Translations under genes and position numbers: made by a program
Notes under the pieces: generated by a model
Database searches by the model: none
What the model was told of the DNA's origin: nothing
Seen by the model: the letters and a program-made list of their open reading frames with translations, nothing else
Shown here: positions 38,742 through 48,100 of the stretch, one piece after another
Position numbering within the stretch: position 1 is the first letter of the stretch
Layout: each line of letters starts with the position of its first letter
Origin: Paenibacillus sp. BIHB 4019
Lineage (GTDB): Bacteria; Bacillota; Bacilli; Paenibacillales; Paenibacillaceae
NCBI RefSeq assembly: GCF_002741035.1
Contig: NZ_CP016808.1
Span: 5,814,501 to 5,878,500, forward strand
DNA length: 64,000 bases
Direction of reading: 5' to 3'

Positions 38742-40163
38742 TCATTTACGATGCAATGTAAAAAAGAAGCTTGTTCCCCTATCGTTCGATTCGACCGCAA
38801 TCGTCTCCTTTAATTGCGTGAGAATTTCCTTGGCGAGCGAAAGCCCAAGCCCCGTTCCCATTCCCGTGTGCGACTTGTCAGACTTATAAAAACGGTCAAA
38901 CACGTAAGGGAGCTCCTCTTCGTCGATTCCAATACCCGTATCAGAAATCGAAATCGTAATGGCATCCTCTTCCCAAGTCGCATTCAGGATGACCGAACCA
39001 TCCGGTTCCGTAAATTTCAAGGCATTATCCAGCAAAATAGTGAGCACTTGTTCTACCCGATCCGCATGCCCAAAAAAATCCGGCATCGTGGAAGCTTGCT
39101 TCGTAATTATAAAATGAACCCCCATTTCTTCTGCAAGAACGGAAAAGCGGCCGTGCACTCTTTCTATGATGGGTTTTGCCTGAATCACTGATTTCATCAT
39201 AGCAGACGAGCCCGATTGCAGCCGGGAGAGCTCCAGCATGTCGTCGATTAGCCGCTGCAGTCGAATGGATTCACGCAAAATCGCATGATAAAACCGTTGC
39301 TTTCCTTCCTCGTCATGAAGCATTTGATCACAAAGTGTTTCACTCATAGCACGAATTGATGCCAGCGGCGTTCTGAGCTCATGCGTAACATTTGCAACAT
39401 AATCGCGCCTTACTTGCTCTAATCGTACAGCTGCTTGATGGTTGTGTTCCAATTTGGATGTTAATATGTTCAACGAATGAGAGAGTTCCCCTAATTCGCC
39501 ATAACCGTTCTCAGGAACTCTAACCTCATAATTTCCGCTTGCCATCGCTTCGGATGCATGCGTCATAACCCGTATTGGCATTAACATAGGTTTGATGATT
39601 CGATAAATAATATAAAGCGTGAGGATAAGAGCCGTGCTGGCCGACAAAGCTAACGTAAAATAAAACCCTGTCCGAGCGCTAGTAAAATCTGAAACGGGCT
39701 TCAGTAGAAAAAGGCCGCCGATTACATGACCGCTGCTCCTGATAGGCTCACCAATAACAATCGAATAACCACCCATCTCATCGGACTGCGTTATTGTCGC
39801 AACTTGAGCTCCCGTAAGAACCTTGCTAATGAAAGGTTTCACCACCGTGTGGATGTCCGCCTCCGAGAAAGGAAGCTGCGGCTTCATGTCAGCAATCAAA
39901 TCATGCTCCAACACGTCCATTTCTTTGGAATAAAGATCGAAAGCTTTAAGAATAAAGCCTTGATCCTTTAAGTAAGTAGAAGCATGTCCACCCGCCCCAA
40001 TCTCCTTTGCAATCGTTTCTAATTGTGGCTGAAGTTCCGTCAATTTATTATTTAAAAAATAAGATTCAAGTGCTTCTCTCCCGATAATGACGGATATCGC
40101 AAAGGTCAGTATAAGAACGGTAGCTATAGAAATAAATAATTTCCTCAATAATGACTGCTTCAT
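38742..40163 (-). CDS. Sensor histidine kinase (two-component system)
   Basis: A 473-residue membrane sensor kinase. Membrane helices at about 8-26 and 160-185 enclose an outside sensor domain; a HAMP linker follows (IKPMLMPIRVMTHASEAMASG), then the phosphoacceptor His in YVANVTHELRTPLASI and the ATP-binding domain with N box (LTILLDNALKF), DTGIGI and GLGLSLAKEIL. This is the PhoR/ResE-type layout. Its start overlaps the stop of the response regulator gene (ATGA, 40160-40163), so the pair is translated together. Targets are unknown; it lies next to the lipopeptide operon but is separated by a terminator. Confidence 0.94.
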   Translation of the reverse strand: MKQSLLRKLFISIATVLILTFAISVIIGREALESYFLNNKLTELQPQLETIAKEIGAGGHASTYLKDQGFILKAFDLYSKEMDVLEHDLIADMKPQLPFSEADIHTVVKPFISKVLTGAQVATITQSDEMGGYSIVIGEPIRSSGHVIGGLFLLKPVSDFTSARTGFYFTLALSASTALILTLYIIYRIIKPMLMPIRVMTHASEAMASGNYEVRVPENGYGELGELSHSLNILTSKLEHNHQAAVRLEQVRRDYVANVTHELRTPLASIRAMSETLCDQMLHDEEGKQRFYHAILRESIRLQRLIDDMLELSRLQSGSSAMMKSVIQAKPIIERVHGRFSVLAEEMGVHFIITKQASTMPDFFGHADRVEQVLTILLDNALKFTEPDGSVILNATWEEDAITISISDTGIGIDEEELPYVFDRFYKSDKSHTGMGTGLGLSLAKEILTQLKETIAVESNDRGTSFFFTLHRK

Positions 40164-40858
40164 CCAAGCACCTCAAACTTGTAGCCTACGCCATAAATGG
40201 ATTTTAAGCTCCAGCCTGCGCTTTCCTCCGGAAGTTTTTTTCTCAGCCGTTTGACATGCGTATCGACAGCCCGGGTATCTCCAAGGTAATCGTACCCCCA
40301 AATCGAAGTCAAAATTTGTTCTCGACTTAACACTTTGTTCGCATGAGTGGCTAGCAAATACAAAATTTCGATTTCTTTTGGTGTAGACGGGATGACTTTA
40401 CCATCAATCGATAGCTCATACCCTTCCAAATCAATGCGAAGCTGTTCGCATTCATAAATTTTGTTTTTTTCGGAAAAGGTTTCGTTCGGGGTAATCCTTC
40501 TTAATATCGTTTTTATACGAACTACAACTTCTCTAGGGGAAAATGGCTTTACAATATAATCATCGGCTCCAATTTCCAAGCCAATAATTCTGTCCACTTC
40601 TTCTCCTCTAGCAGATAACATAATAATGGGAACTTGGCTGTCTTTCCTTAATTGTTTGCATACTTCCGTCCCGAATAGCTCTGGCATCATAATGTCTAAT
40701 ATAATCAAATCCGTTTTTTTGCTCCATGCGAGCGTAAGCGCCTCTTTACCGTTGTAGGCCGAACTGTACGTCATCCCCTCCGCCTGAAGATAGGCACCTA
40801 TCGTTTCGTGTACAGCCGGGTTGTCGTCGCATATTAAAATGTGAGCGGGGTTTGCCAT
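40160..40858 (-). CDS. OmpR/PhoB-family response regulator
   Basis: A receiver domain (ILICDDNPAVHE; phosphoacceptor Asp in LIILDIMMP; conserved Lys in IVKPFS) is joined to a winged-helix DNA-binding domain (about 135-230; LTSIWGYDYLGDTRAVDTHVKRLRKKL). I start at ATG 40858 because GGAGG sits seven nt upstream, rather than at the GTG-type extension to 40882. It forms a two-component pair with the overlapping kinase gene. Confidence 0.95.
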   Translation of the reverse strand: MANPAHILICDDNPAVHETIGAYLQAEGMTYSSAYNGKEALTLAWSKKTDLIILDIMMPELFGTEVCKQLRKDSQVPIIMLSARGEEVDRIIGLEIGADDYIVKPFSPREVVVRIKTILRRITPNETFSEKNKIYECEQLRIDLEGYELSIDGKVIPSTPKEIEILYLLATHANKVLSREQILTSIWGYDYLGDTRAVDTHVKRLRKKLPEESAGWSLKSIYGVGYKFEVLG

Positions 40859-40921
40859 CTGTCTTCCTCCGTCTCTTCCCAATCAGATTGCAATACGAAC
40901 TTGTTGATGAATACAAAAACG

Positions 40922-40963
40922 GAGCTATCCCTGAGGTCATTTTTTGACCTTTTGAGATAGCTC
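40922..40963 (-). terminator. Terminator after the lipoprotein esterase
   Basis: GAGCTATC (40922-40929) pairs with GATAGCTC (40956-40963), with an inner AGGTCA/TGACCT stem; on the minus strand the hairpin is followed by CGTTTTT. It lies 72 nt past the esterase stop. Confidence 0.75.
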
Positions 40964-41034
40964 ATATTGACGGCTTAATCCTTCAAGCATGAGTTTATGC
41001 TGTGCACTATGAATGAGTATTAATTAGATTGCGC

Positions 41035-42099
41035 TCACTTCATGTATTTATCCAAAAATTCAAACACCAGCTCTACATTTTGCTCTTCGTCGAACTGCGA
41101 TCCTCCATGCTGCGCACCATCGAGAAGTGTCAGCGTCACTTTGTCTTGACCGAGAACACTTTCTAATTTGGAGGCGAAATCTACGGATTGCTGCGTAGGA
41201 ACGTTAGCGTCTGCTGTTCCATGCTCAATGAAAAAGGGTGGATCATCAGCTGTGATGTAGGTTTCAGGGTTGGCGGCAGCTACAAGATCAGGCGCTTCCG
41301 TAATCAGTTGTCCAATATATTTGGATTCCGCTGAATTTGCCGAGCTTGTCTGGCCCATCATAGGGGTAATTCCCGATTCGTCAAACTGTTCGTCAAATTT
41401 AAGGAAGTTGATAGGTCCGAACCAATCTACAACGGCTGTCAGTTTATCTGAAACATCGGGATATCCCAGCGAGTCATCATAAAGCTCATTCGTTCCGCTT
41501 GTTGTACCCGCGAGCGATGCCAAATTACCGCCAGCGGAATCTCCCCATGCGGCGATTTTATCCGCATTCAACTGGTATTTGTCCGCATTGGCACGAATGA
41601 ATCGGATCGCGGCTTTGACGTCGTTGATGGCTGCCGGGAATGTCTCTTCTCCAGACATTCGATATTCGACCGTCACTACAGCGTAACCATGGTTAACACC
41701 CTCCAGCATGGACGCAAGATCACCTCCTGTACGATTCCCCATCATAAATCCGCCACCATGGATGGCAATAATAACAGGAAACGGGCCTTCCCCTTCGTTA
41801 GGCAAATAAATATTCAGCTTTTGATTTTCCGATTGATTTGCATATGAAACATCTAGGAACTGTGTCGCAATCGTTGAGGCATCAAAGGAACCTCCGCCAA
41901 GTCCGCCTCCTGGTCCTTCTCCCATAGGAGGCAGCCCTTGGCCATCAGTTGGTATCGTCCCTTCGGCTATAGAAGAAGCCGCTTGGCTAGTGTTTGTATC
42001 CCCGGCCTGTACGTTGCTTTCTTGCTTTGTTCCTGAGCATGCTGCAAGTGCGGCAGTCAACAATATGCTGGCGCTAATGATCAGCATCGTTCTTTTCAT
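41035..42099 (-). CDS. Lipoprotein alpha/beta-hydrolase (HSL/BD-FAE-type esterase)
   Basis: A 354-residue surface lipoprotein. The lipobox LAAC puts the lipidated Cys at residue 21, followed by a flexible Gln/Ser/Gly-rich linker to about 75. The hydrolase domain has the oxyanion HGGG (114-117), nucleophile Ser188 in GDSAGG and a C-terminal His in GAQHGG, as in acetyl-esterases of the HSL/BD-fae group. Substrate unknown. The start at ATG 42099 has GGAGG upstream; a longer frame to 42204 would add a non-secretory N-terminus and is rejected. Confidence 0.9.
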   Translation of the reverse strand: MKRTMLIISASILLTAALAACSGTKQESNVQAGDTNTSQAASSIAEGTIPTDGQGLPPMGEGPGGGLGGGSFDASTIATQFLDVSYANQSENQKLNIYLPNEGEGPFPVIIAIHGGGFMMGNRTGGDLASMLEGVNHGYAVVTVEYRMSGEETFPAAINDVKAAIRFIRANADKYQLNADKIAAWGDSAGGNLASLAGTTSGTNELYDDSLGYPDVSDKLTAVVDWFGPINFLKFDEQFDESGITPMMGQTSSANSAESKYIGQLITEAPDLVAAANPETYITADDPPFFIEHGTADANVPTQQSVDFASKLESVLGQDKVTLTLLDGAQHGGSQFDEEQNVELVFEFLDKYMK

Positions 42100-42234
42100 T
42101 TTACAATCGCCTCCATCACTTTTCATCGTTATGTTCTGTCTTGCAATTACATCATAACGTTCGTTTGTGGCGAAAATATGGCGCAAATCAGAACCCATTC
42201 GCACATTTTCTCTTTCCGTGCGCTGACGCTAAAA

Positions 42235-43101
42235 CTATTTAGTAGCAAATCGCCGCGCGATCGCTACACAAAGCACGACACCAATATTCACAATAAAGAT
42301 TGGCCAGCCAATGGATTCGTGCAGAACGAGTGCAGCAAGCAGCAGGCCGAAGAAAGGCTGAAGGAGCTGCAATTGGCCAACCGCGGCTATTCCGCCTTGG
42401 GCAAGACCCCGATACCAGAATACAAAGCCGATGAGCATGCTGAACAAGGAAACATAAACAAGGCTAATGAAAGAGGAAACGGAAATACCCGACCACGATG
42501 CTGGCATGTAATAAAACGAGAGCAGCAACATAACGGGAAGCGAAAGCACGAGCGCCCATGAGATTACCTGCCAGCCGCCTAGCGTGCGTGAGAGCCTTCC
42601 CCCTTCCGCATAACCGTAGCCGCAGACGATAATTGAAGCCAGCATCAAGGCATCGCCGGCAGGAGAAGAGCTCCCGCCTTCCATTAAGGCGAATCCTGCT
42701 ACTAGAAAGCTGCCTAAAGCTGATAATATCCAAAAAGCTGGCCGAGGGCGTTCACCCCCGCGCAATACACCAAAAATAGCCGTCGATAGCGGCAGCAGCC
42801 CAATATAAATAATGGCATGCGCGGATGTGGCATACTGAAGCGCCAAGGCTGTCAGCAGCGGGAAACCTACCACCACGCAGAGTGCTACTAATAACAGGGG
42901 AACGATGTCGCTGCGGACAGGCCGTTGCTGCCGGAAGATGAGGAGCAGCGCTCCAGCTAATACACCAGCAATTGCGGCTCGGCATACGGTGAGGAAAATC
43001 GGATCAAAATCCATTACAGCCAACCGTGTGGCGGGCAGCGAGCCGCTGAAAATAAGTACGCCCAGGAAACCATTGATCCAGCCGCTAGTTGTTTTGTTCA
43101 T
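42235..43101 (-). CDS. DMT-family (EamA) membrane exporter
   Basis: About 288 residues with ten predicted membrane helices in two EamA halves (first half from GWINGFLGVLIFSGSLPATR; second from GDALMLASIIVCGYGYAEGG). Such proteins usually export amino acids, metabolites or drugs. ATG 43101 with GAGGTG seven nt upstream is preferred to the start ten codons earlier. It is divergent from a MocR-type regulator at 43263, a common regulator/exporter pairing, so MocR probably controlled it. Confidence 0.92.
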   Translation of the reverse strand: MNKTTSGWINGFLGVLIFSGSLPATRLAVMDFDPIFLTVCRAAIAGVLAGALLLIFRQQRPVRSDIVPLLLVALCVVVGFPLLTALALQYATSAHAIIYIGLLPLSTAIFGVLRGGERPRPAFWILSALGSFLVAGFALMEGGSSSPAGDALMLASIIVCGYGYAEGGRLSRTLGGWQVISWALVLSLPVMLLLSFYYMPASWSGISVSSFISLVYVSLFSMLIGFVFWYRGLAQGGIAAVGQLQLLQPFFGLLLAALVLHESIGWPIFIVNIGVVLCVAIARRFATK

Positions 43102-43262
43102 TACAATCACCTCAAAAAAAATTTTGTGCAAAAATGCATACGGTACTATTTTCGTATGAATATGTGTATTATATTAGATACAAAATACGATGTATATTGA
43201 TCATTTATTCATCTGTAAGGGTACAGAAAACAGATTGATTCATACAAGCTGGAGGTTTATTT

Positions 43263-44638
43263 ATGAAAAATAAAAAACAAGCGATTGTTGAAAGCATCCG
43301 CTCGGACATCGTTAACGGCCTCATCAAGCCCGGTCAGAAGCTGCCTTCTATCCGTGTGCAAAGCCAAAGATTCGACTGCAGTCTCAACACCATCATTGCT
43401 GTTTATCAGGAGCTTGAAAATCACTATCTCATTTATTCTCGTCCGAAGAGTGGTTATTTTGTCGTGGCCCAAGAAGCGCTCCTTCCCCTGCTGAAAACAA
43501 AACGAATCGATTTTGCATCAGCTGCCCCTGATCCCGAGACGATACCGCAAGTCGACTTTCGCCAATGCTTGAATAAAGCAATGGAATTATTTGAGACTTC
43601 CATATTTACATATTCAGATCCTCAAGGCTTGCTTTCTCTTCGCCAGGAGATCGTGAAGCTGTTTCAGCAGCAGCAGGTTTTCCCTTCGGCCCAGCAAATT
43701 TTTGTGTTTTCAGGCGCTCAGCAGGCGCTTCATCTTCTAGCAGGGATGCCTTTCCCAAATGGCAAAACGAACATTCTCGTCGAGCAGCCCACGTATTGGG
43801 GAATGCTTGCTGCACTTAAGACACATAGGCAAACCGTCATCGGTATTGAAAGAACGGCAGATGGGATAGATTGGGAGACGTTGGAGCGCCATTTTCAAAG
43901 CAATATGATCAAGTTCTTCTATACCATTCCGCGATTCCATAATCCATTAGGCACTTCATACACAGCGGAAGAAAAGCAGCGATTGGCAGAGCTTGCCAAA
44001 GCCTATGATGTTTATATCGTTGAGGATGACTACTTGGCTGATTTGGAAACAAACAGCAAAGAAGACCCCATTCACGCTTATAATGGGGCTAGCCATGTCA
44101 TCTATCTCAGAAGCTTTTCCAAAGTCATGCTGCCCGGATTAAGGATTGCCGCTGCCGCTGTACCCGATTCTTTTATTCCGCTGCTTCAATGGCATAAACA
44201 TACGGCTGACCTAAGCACCTCGGTGCTTTCCCAAGGAGTGCTTGAAATTTATATGAAGTCAGGCATGTATGCTCATCATGCAAAGCAGATGAAATCCTTA
44301 TACAATCATCGGATCAACTACCTAAAAGAAGTTTCACAGCGACTATTGCCCAAAGAATGTTTATATACGATCCAATCTTGTGGGGGCTATTTGCTTCCAT
44401 TCACCTGGAGGACTCCATTCATACAGAAGATTTGGTTATGCGGCTGGAAAATCGCGGCGTTGATGTATTGGGTACCGACAAACAGTTCCTCTCCTCTTTC
44501 CCAAAGCTGAATTTATTGCGCCTTAGCATCATCCGAACCGATGAGAAGGCTATTGAGGAAGGAATCCGCATCATTGCCGAGGAACTGGAGTTTGCCAAAT
44601 ATACAAGCAGCACCCATAAGCCTTTTTTTCGGCTATAG
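43263..44638 (+). pseudogene. MocR-type regulator (GntR HTH + aminotransferase domain), frameshifted
   Basis: A GntR winged-helix (about 1-70; IKPGQKLPSIRVQSQRF) is fused to a PLP-dependent class I aminotransferase-like domain (about 100-450; HNPLGTSYTAEEKQRL, PLP-Lys in LRSFSKVMLPGLR). The frame runs normally to CGGY near 44390. The expected continuation (FASIHLEDSIHTEDLVMRLENRGVDVL to FFRL, stop 44638) is then in the third frame, while the first frame runs into unrelated sequence and stops at 44510. One T missing in the run at about 44390-44392 explains this. Either the gene is broken at its last quarter or the assembly has a one-base error. A functional protein would have about 458 residues. 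Confidence 0.85.
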
Positions 44639-44650
44639 GCTAGAAGATGA

Positions 44651-44689
44651 ATGCAAAAAGCTCCTGCAGGCTGCAGGAGCTTTTTGCAT
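44651..44689. terminator. Bidirectional terminator, 19-bp perfect inverted repeat
   Basis: Arms 44651-44669 and 44671-44689 are perfect complements around a single G and contain AAAAAGCTCC/GGAGCTTTTT, so T runs occur on both strands. It separates the convergent mocR-like and MFS genes. Confidence 0.9.
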
Positions 44690-44720
44690 GACACATATCC
44701 TTTGTTTCTATCGGGTACAA

Positions 44721-45881
44721 TTACTGATGACCAACCTGTAATGATTTTTTATTTTTCAACAAACGTTTCACAAATAAAGTGAACAGCAGCAAGGAAATCG
44801 CAACAGACAAAGCGCTGACCGTGAATAGCGCCTGATAGCTCATGTACTGGGAAACCCAGCCTAGCACGATCGCACCGAGCCCGATGCCAAGATCATTAGC
44901 GGTCGATATCGAGGCGTTGGCAACTCCGATTCGCTCTGGATGGGCTAGGCGGATTGTTGCCGCTTGAAGGGCCGGCTGCGCGGAGCCAAAGCCGATGCCA
45001 TATAAAATCGCCGCTGCAAGCACACCGCCTAAGCCGGTCGACATGCTGAGCACAATCAAGGCGCCGATCGTAATGACAAGAGCCGGTACGATGACCAAAA
45101 TCTCTCCATATCGATCCGAAAGTTTTCCTGAGATAGGACGGCTGAGCGCCAATGATGCAGCAAAGGCCAGAAAGAAAGCGCCGGAATTAACCTGGATCGA
45201 CTTAGCGAACAGCGGAACAAATGTTGTAATGCCGCCATACGCGATAAACAGAAAAAAAACAGATGCCGCGATGGGCAAAACCGATTTTTCGAACAATTCG
45301 ATTTTTCTTACGCCCGTTTTCGGCTGGAAGGGCATTTTTGCGCCTAATGTCAGGAACAGCGCTATCGCAGAGAGGACGACGGCGATTAAAAACAAAGCGC
45401 TGTACGACTGGTTCTCTGTCACCCAAAGCCCGAACATCGGACCAACTGCCATAGCCAAGGTCATGGATGTGCTGAACCATCCCATTCCTTCGCCGCGGCG
45501 GCCCGCTGGAATCATGTCTGTAATCGCTGTCATTGAGGCGGTTGTAGAAACGGCCCAGCTCATTCCATGCAAAATTCTGAGCCCCATCAGTACAACAATA
45601 CCTCCTACCCAGTTATACATATACATTGCCAGGATGAACAGAATAAGCCCCCAAATGAGAAACGGGCGCCTGCCGAATCGGTCCAGCATCCCGCCGACGA
45701 TGGGGCGAAAAATAACGGCGGACAGCATAAACGCGCCCATCGCCAGTCCGACCTGCGATTCGCTGCCTCCCATCTGTGTGATGAATAGCGGCATCGTCGG
45801 ATACAGCATATAAAAGGCATTAAACAAAAATAGGTTTCCAATAGTCATGAGCGTAAAAGATTTCGTCCATAGACGTTCCAT
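44721..45881 (-). CDS. MFS transporter 1
   Basis: A 386-residue major facilitator with twelve predicted membrane helices; the loop-2 motif is GGMLDRFGRRPFL (G-x-x-D-R-x-G-R-R), and the middle loop is about 195-210. It is probably a drug or metabolite exporter. It is transcribed divergently from a TetR gene and has a good promoter (45989-46016) next to a predicted TetR operator (46034-46053). Confidence 0.93.
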   Translation of the reverse strand: MERLWTKSFTLMTIGNLFLFNAFYMLYPTMPLFITQMGGSESQVGLAMGAFMLSAVIFRPIVGGMLDRFGRRPFLIWGLILFILAMYMYNWVGGIVVLMGLRILHGMSWAVSTTASMTAITDMIPAGRRGEGMGWFSTSMTLAMAVGPMFGLWVTENQSYSALFLIAVVLSAIALFLTLGAKMPFQPKTGVRKIELFEKSVLPIAASVFFLFIAYGGITTFVPLFAKSIQVNSGAFFLAFAASLALSRPISGKLSDRYGEILVIVPALVITIGALIVLSMSTGLGGVLAAAILYGIGFGSAQPALQAATIRLAHPERIGVANASISTANDLGIGLGAIVLGWVSQYMSYQALFTVSALSVAISLLLFTLFVKRLLKNKKSLQVGHQ

Positions 45882-45988
45882 TGTTTTTTCCCCCCGTTTT
45901 TTACGTATAATCCCTCGATGCTTTTTTCGGACATCAAAAACATTGAATTTCTACTATTCCTTGATTCATTAATGTACTCACGTCTATA

Positions 45989-46053
45989 ATTATAAACAGA
46001 CACCGGATATCTGCAATTGCTAAATGGGCTGGATTTGTTAAGTAATGAACAGA
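45989..46053 (-). promoter_or_regulatory. MFS1 promoter and adjoining TetR operator
   Basis: On the minus strand TTGCAG (46016-46011), 16 nt and TATAAT (45994-45989). The imperfect dyad at 46034-46053 (TTTGTT...AACAGA) aligns with the perfect 20-bp palindrome at 48035-48054 of the second unit and lies at the same distance from the -35 box (18 nt) and from the TetR start (about 46 nt). Confidence 0.6.
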
Positions 46054-46098
46054 TGCATCATCATTGTCTATTATTAAAGAAAGTTTGGTGATTCCCAG

Positions 46099-46644
46099 TT
46101 GGCTAAAGTGGATCGGAGAATACTCAAAACCCAGGAAGCGTTAAAAAAAGCGGTTATTGATTTGATGTCAGAGAAAAATTTTGATGATATTACGATTCAG
46201 GATCTTTCCGATAGGGCGAATGTGAGCCGCGGAACGATCTATCTTCATTACATGGATAAATTTGATCTGCTGGACAAGCTTATCGAAGAACATATCAACG
46301 TGTTAAGGGAAATGTGCAAATCTGCAGCCGAATTGGATTTTACCGAATCCACTTTGATGTGGACGCAATACTTCGAGCTTCATTATTCCTTTTTTTCCAT
46401 GATGCTGGCGAGTAAAGGCGCCCCCTATTTTCGCGGCCGGTTTCTCGACTTGCTTATCGAAGAATTAACGAATGAGGTTGAGGTAACCAAAGGGAAAAAC
46501 GAGAAGTTAAATGAAAATCTTCTAGTCAGGTTTATTGCATCTGCTTACGTTGGGGTTGTGGAATGGTGGTTTACGAATGACAAGCCTGTCCCCCATCCTA
46601 TCTTGGCAGAGCAATTGGGGACATTGCTTGAGAGAAATGTGTAA
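46099..46644 (+). CDS. TetR-family regulator 1
   Basis: A 181-residue TetR protein: N-terminal helix-turn-helix (about 8-55; DDITIQDLSDRANVSRGTIYLHYMDK) and an alpha-helical ligand domain ending ASAYVGVVEWWF, as in the TetR C-terminal group 33-like family. The start is TTG; GGTGATTCC precedes it at the same spacing as in its close paralogue at 48101. It likely represses the divergent MFS transporter 1 and itself. Confidence 0.9.
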   Translation: MAKVDRRILKTQEALKKAVIDLMSEKNFDDITIQDLSDRANVSRGTIYLHYMDKFDLLDKLIEEHINVLREMCKSAAELDFTESTLMWTQYFELHYSFFSMMLASKGAPYFRGRFLDLLIEELTNEVEVTKGKNEKLNENLLVRFIASAYVGVVEWWFTNDKPVPHPILAEQLGTLLERNV

Positions 46645-46741
46645 GGAAAGGCCCTCATCATGCTGAGGGCGGAAGCATCCCTTTTTATTGGCAGGCGCAG
46701 CTTCAACTAAAGTCCTCGAATTAGCTGCATGCCTGCACCTC

Positions 46742-47911
46742 TTATCTAGAATGCTGCTTTGTCGGACGATACATGTACATTCTTATTAATATAGCTAACA
46801 AACTAAATGCCAGAAATAATATTCCTCCTAACACGATGTATCGTGTACCCATCCCTGATAAAAACAATCCGCCTACCGCAGTACCAATCGTTATTCCTAA
46901 ATTACTGCACGATAAAAACAATCCGTTTGAGAAATCAGGAGCTTCTGGAGCTGCAGAGGAAACCCAATATTGATTGATTAAATTACTTATTGCAAATAAG
47001 GAGCCCCAAAATAAAATGGTTACGACCATAGGCACAGTTGACGTACCCGTAACAAATGATAATAGATAAAAGAACCCTAATACTATTGGGTAAGACACGA
47101 CTGTTCTCAATGGATTTTTAGAGAGCAGCCTCCCTCCGATTAAGTTGCCCAGCAAGCTGGCCAAGCCATATATAAATAACGTCAAGCTTAACATTTTCCC
47201 CGTAATATGAGTAATGGCTTCAAGGTACTCTGCAATGTAACTGCTAACACTAGCCCCTGCTGAGCCTATAAGTACAACAGCCGCAATAGCTAGCCAAGTA
47301 ATCGGTTTTTTCAATACGCTTAACTGGGCTCCGTATGAAAGTTTTTCCGTAACAGGCATGGATGGTATAAATAGCCATGTTGCGATGAAGGCCAAAGCGT
47401 TTACGACAGCAAAAAAGACCATCGCCATTTCTATGGAGGTTTCATTAGCTATAAAATTTGTGATGGGCACACCAAGTACCATTCCCGCGGTCACGCCAAG
47501 CATCACTTTAGAAATAGCTTTTGGAGCCTCTTCCTTGCTTACAGAGCTAGCGGCTGCTGTCAAAGCCAAGGAACAATAAATGGGATGGAAAAAGCCTGGA
47601 ATAATACGGGCAATTAGGGCAACGGTAAAGGTTGGCGCAAATAGGGATACTATATTGCAAACAACAAAAATCCCGAGGACCAGCAGCATGACTTTCTTGC
47701 GATTTATACCGGAAAATAATAACGGCATTGTGGGACCTGCGATTGAAACGGCAAGGGCAAAGAGACTTACTAACAATCCCGCTTGCGAAACGCTGACTTG
47801 AAAATGACCGGCAATTTGGGGCAATATCCCAACGATCCCCATTTCAGTCGTTAAAATGCCGAAAACCCCGATAATTAAAATATACATAAATAAATGATTT
47901 TGCTTAACCAT
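46742..47911 (-). CDS. MFS transporter 2 (DHA1 / AraJ-like)
   Basis: A roughly 389-residue, twelve-helix MFS protein of the drug:proton antiporter-1/arabinose-efflux type (MYILIIGVFGILTTEMGIVGILPQIA start, GINRKKVMLLVLG loop). It is not a close relative of MFS transporter 1. I prefer ATG 47911 with AAGGAG nine nt upstream over the extension to 47959. It is divergent from a second TetR paralogue and has its own promoter at 47989-48017. Confidence 0.92.
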   Translation of the reverse strand: MVKQNHLFMYILIIGVFGILTTEMGIVGILPQIAGHFQVSVSQAGLLVSLFALAVSIAGPTMPLLFSGINRKKVMLLVLGIFVVCNIVSLFAPTFTVALIARIIPGFFHPIYCSLALTAAASSVSKEEAPKAISKVMLGVTAGMVLGVPITNFIANETSIEMAMVFFAVVNALAFIATWLFIPSMPVTEKLSYGAQLSVLKKPITWLAIAAVVLIGSAGASVSSYIAEYLEAITHITGKMLSLTLFIYGLASLLGNLIGGRLLSKNPLRTVVSYPIVLGFFYLLSFVTGTSTVPMVVTILFWGSLFAISNLINQYWVSSAAPEAPDFSNGLFLSCSNLGITIGTAVGGLFLSGMGTRYIVLGGILFLAFSLLAILIRMYMYRPTKQHSR

Positions 47912-47988
47912 GCCTAATGACTCCTTCACTTTCTGAATTTCTACCATATCTCTGAACAATACATTGATGAATTATTGCTCGTATGTGT

Positions 47989-48054
47989 ATTATTGTAGAT
48001 AAAAGAAGTATTCGCAATTACTAAAAGCGGACGATTTGTGCATTAATGCACAAA
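47989..48054 (-). promoter_or_regulatory. MFS2 promoter and perfect 20-bp TetR operator
   Basis: On the minus strand TTGCGA (48017-48012), 17 nt and AATAAT (47994-47989). TTTGTGCATTAATGCACAAA at 48035-48054 is a perfect palindrome of TetR-operator size lying between the divergent starts, 18 nt from the -35 box and 47 nt before the TetR start. Confidence 0.75.
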
Positions 48055-48100
48055 AATCAGAGAGTTGCATAATAATTCAAGAAAGTCAGGTGACTTCATC

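Noticed and set aside
46651..46670. GCCCTCA/TGAGGGC hairpin between TetR1 and MFS2 as a terminator
   Set aside because: No T run follows on either strand, so I leave it uncalled, although a factor-assisted role is possible.
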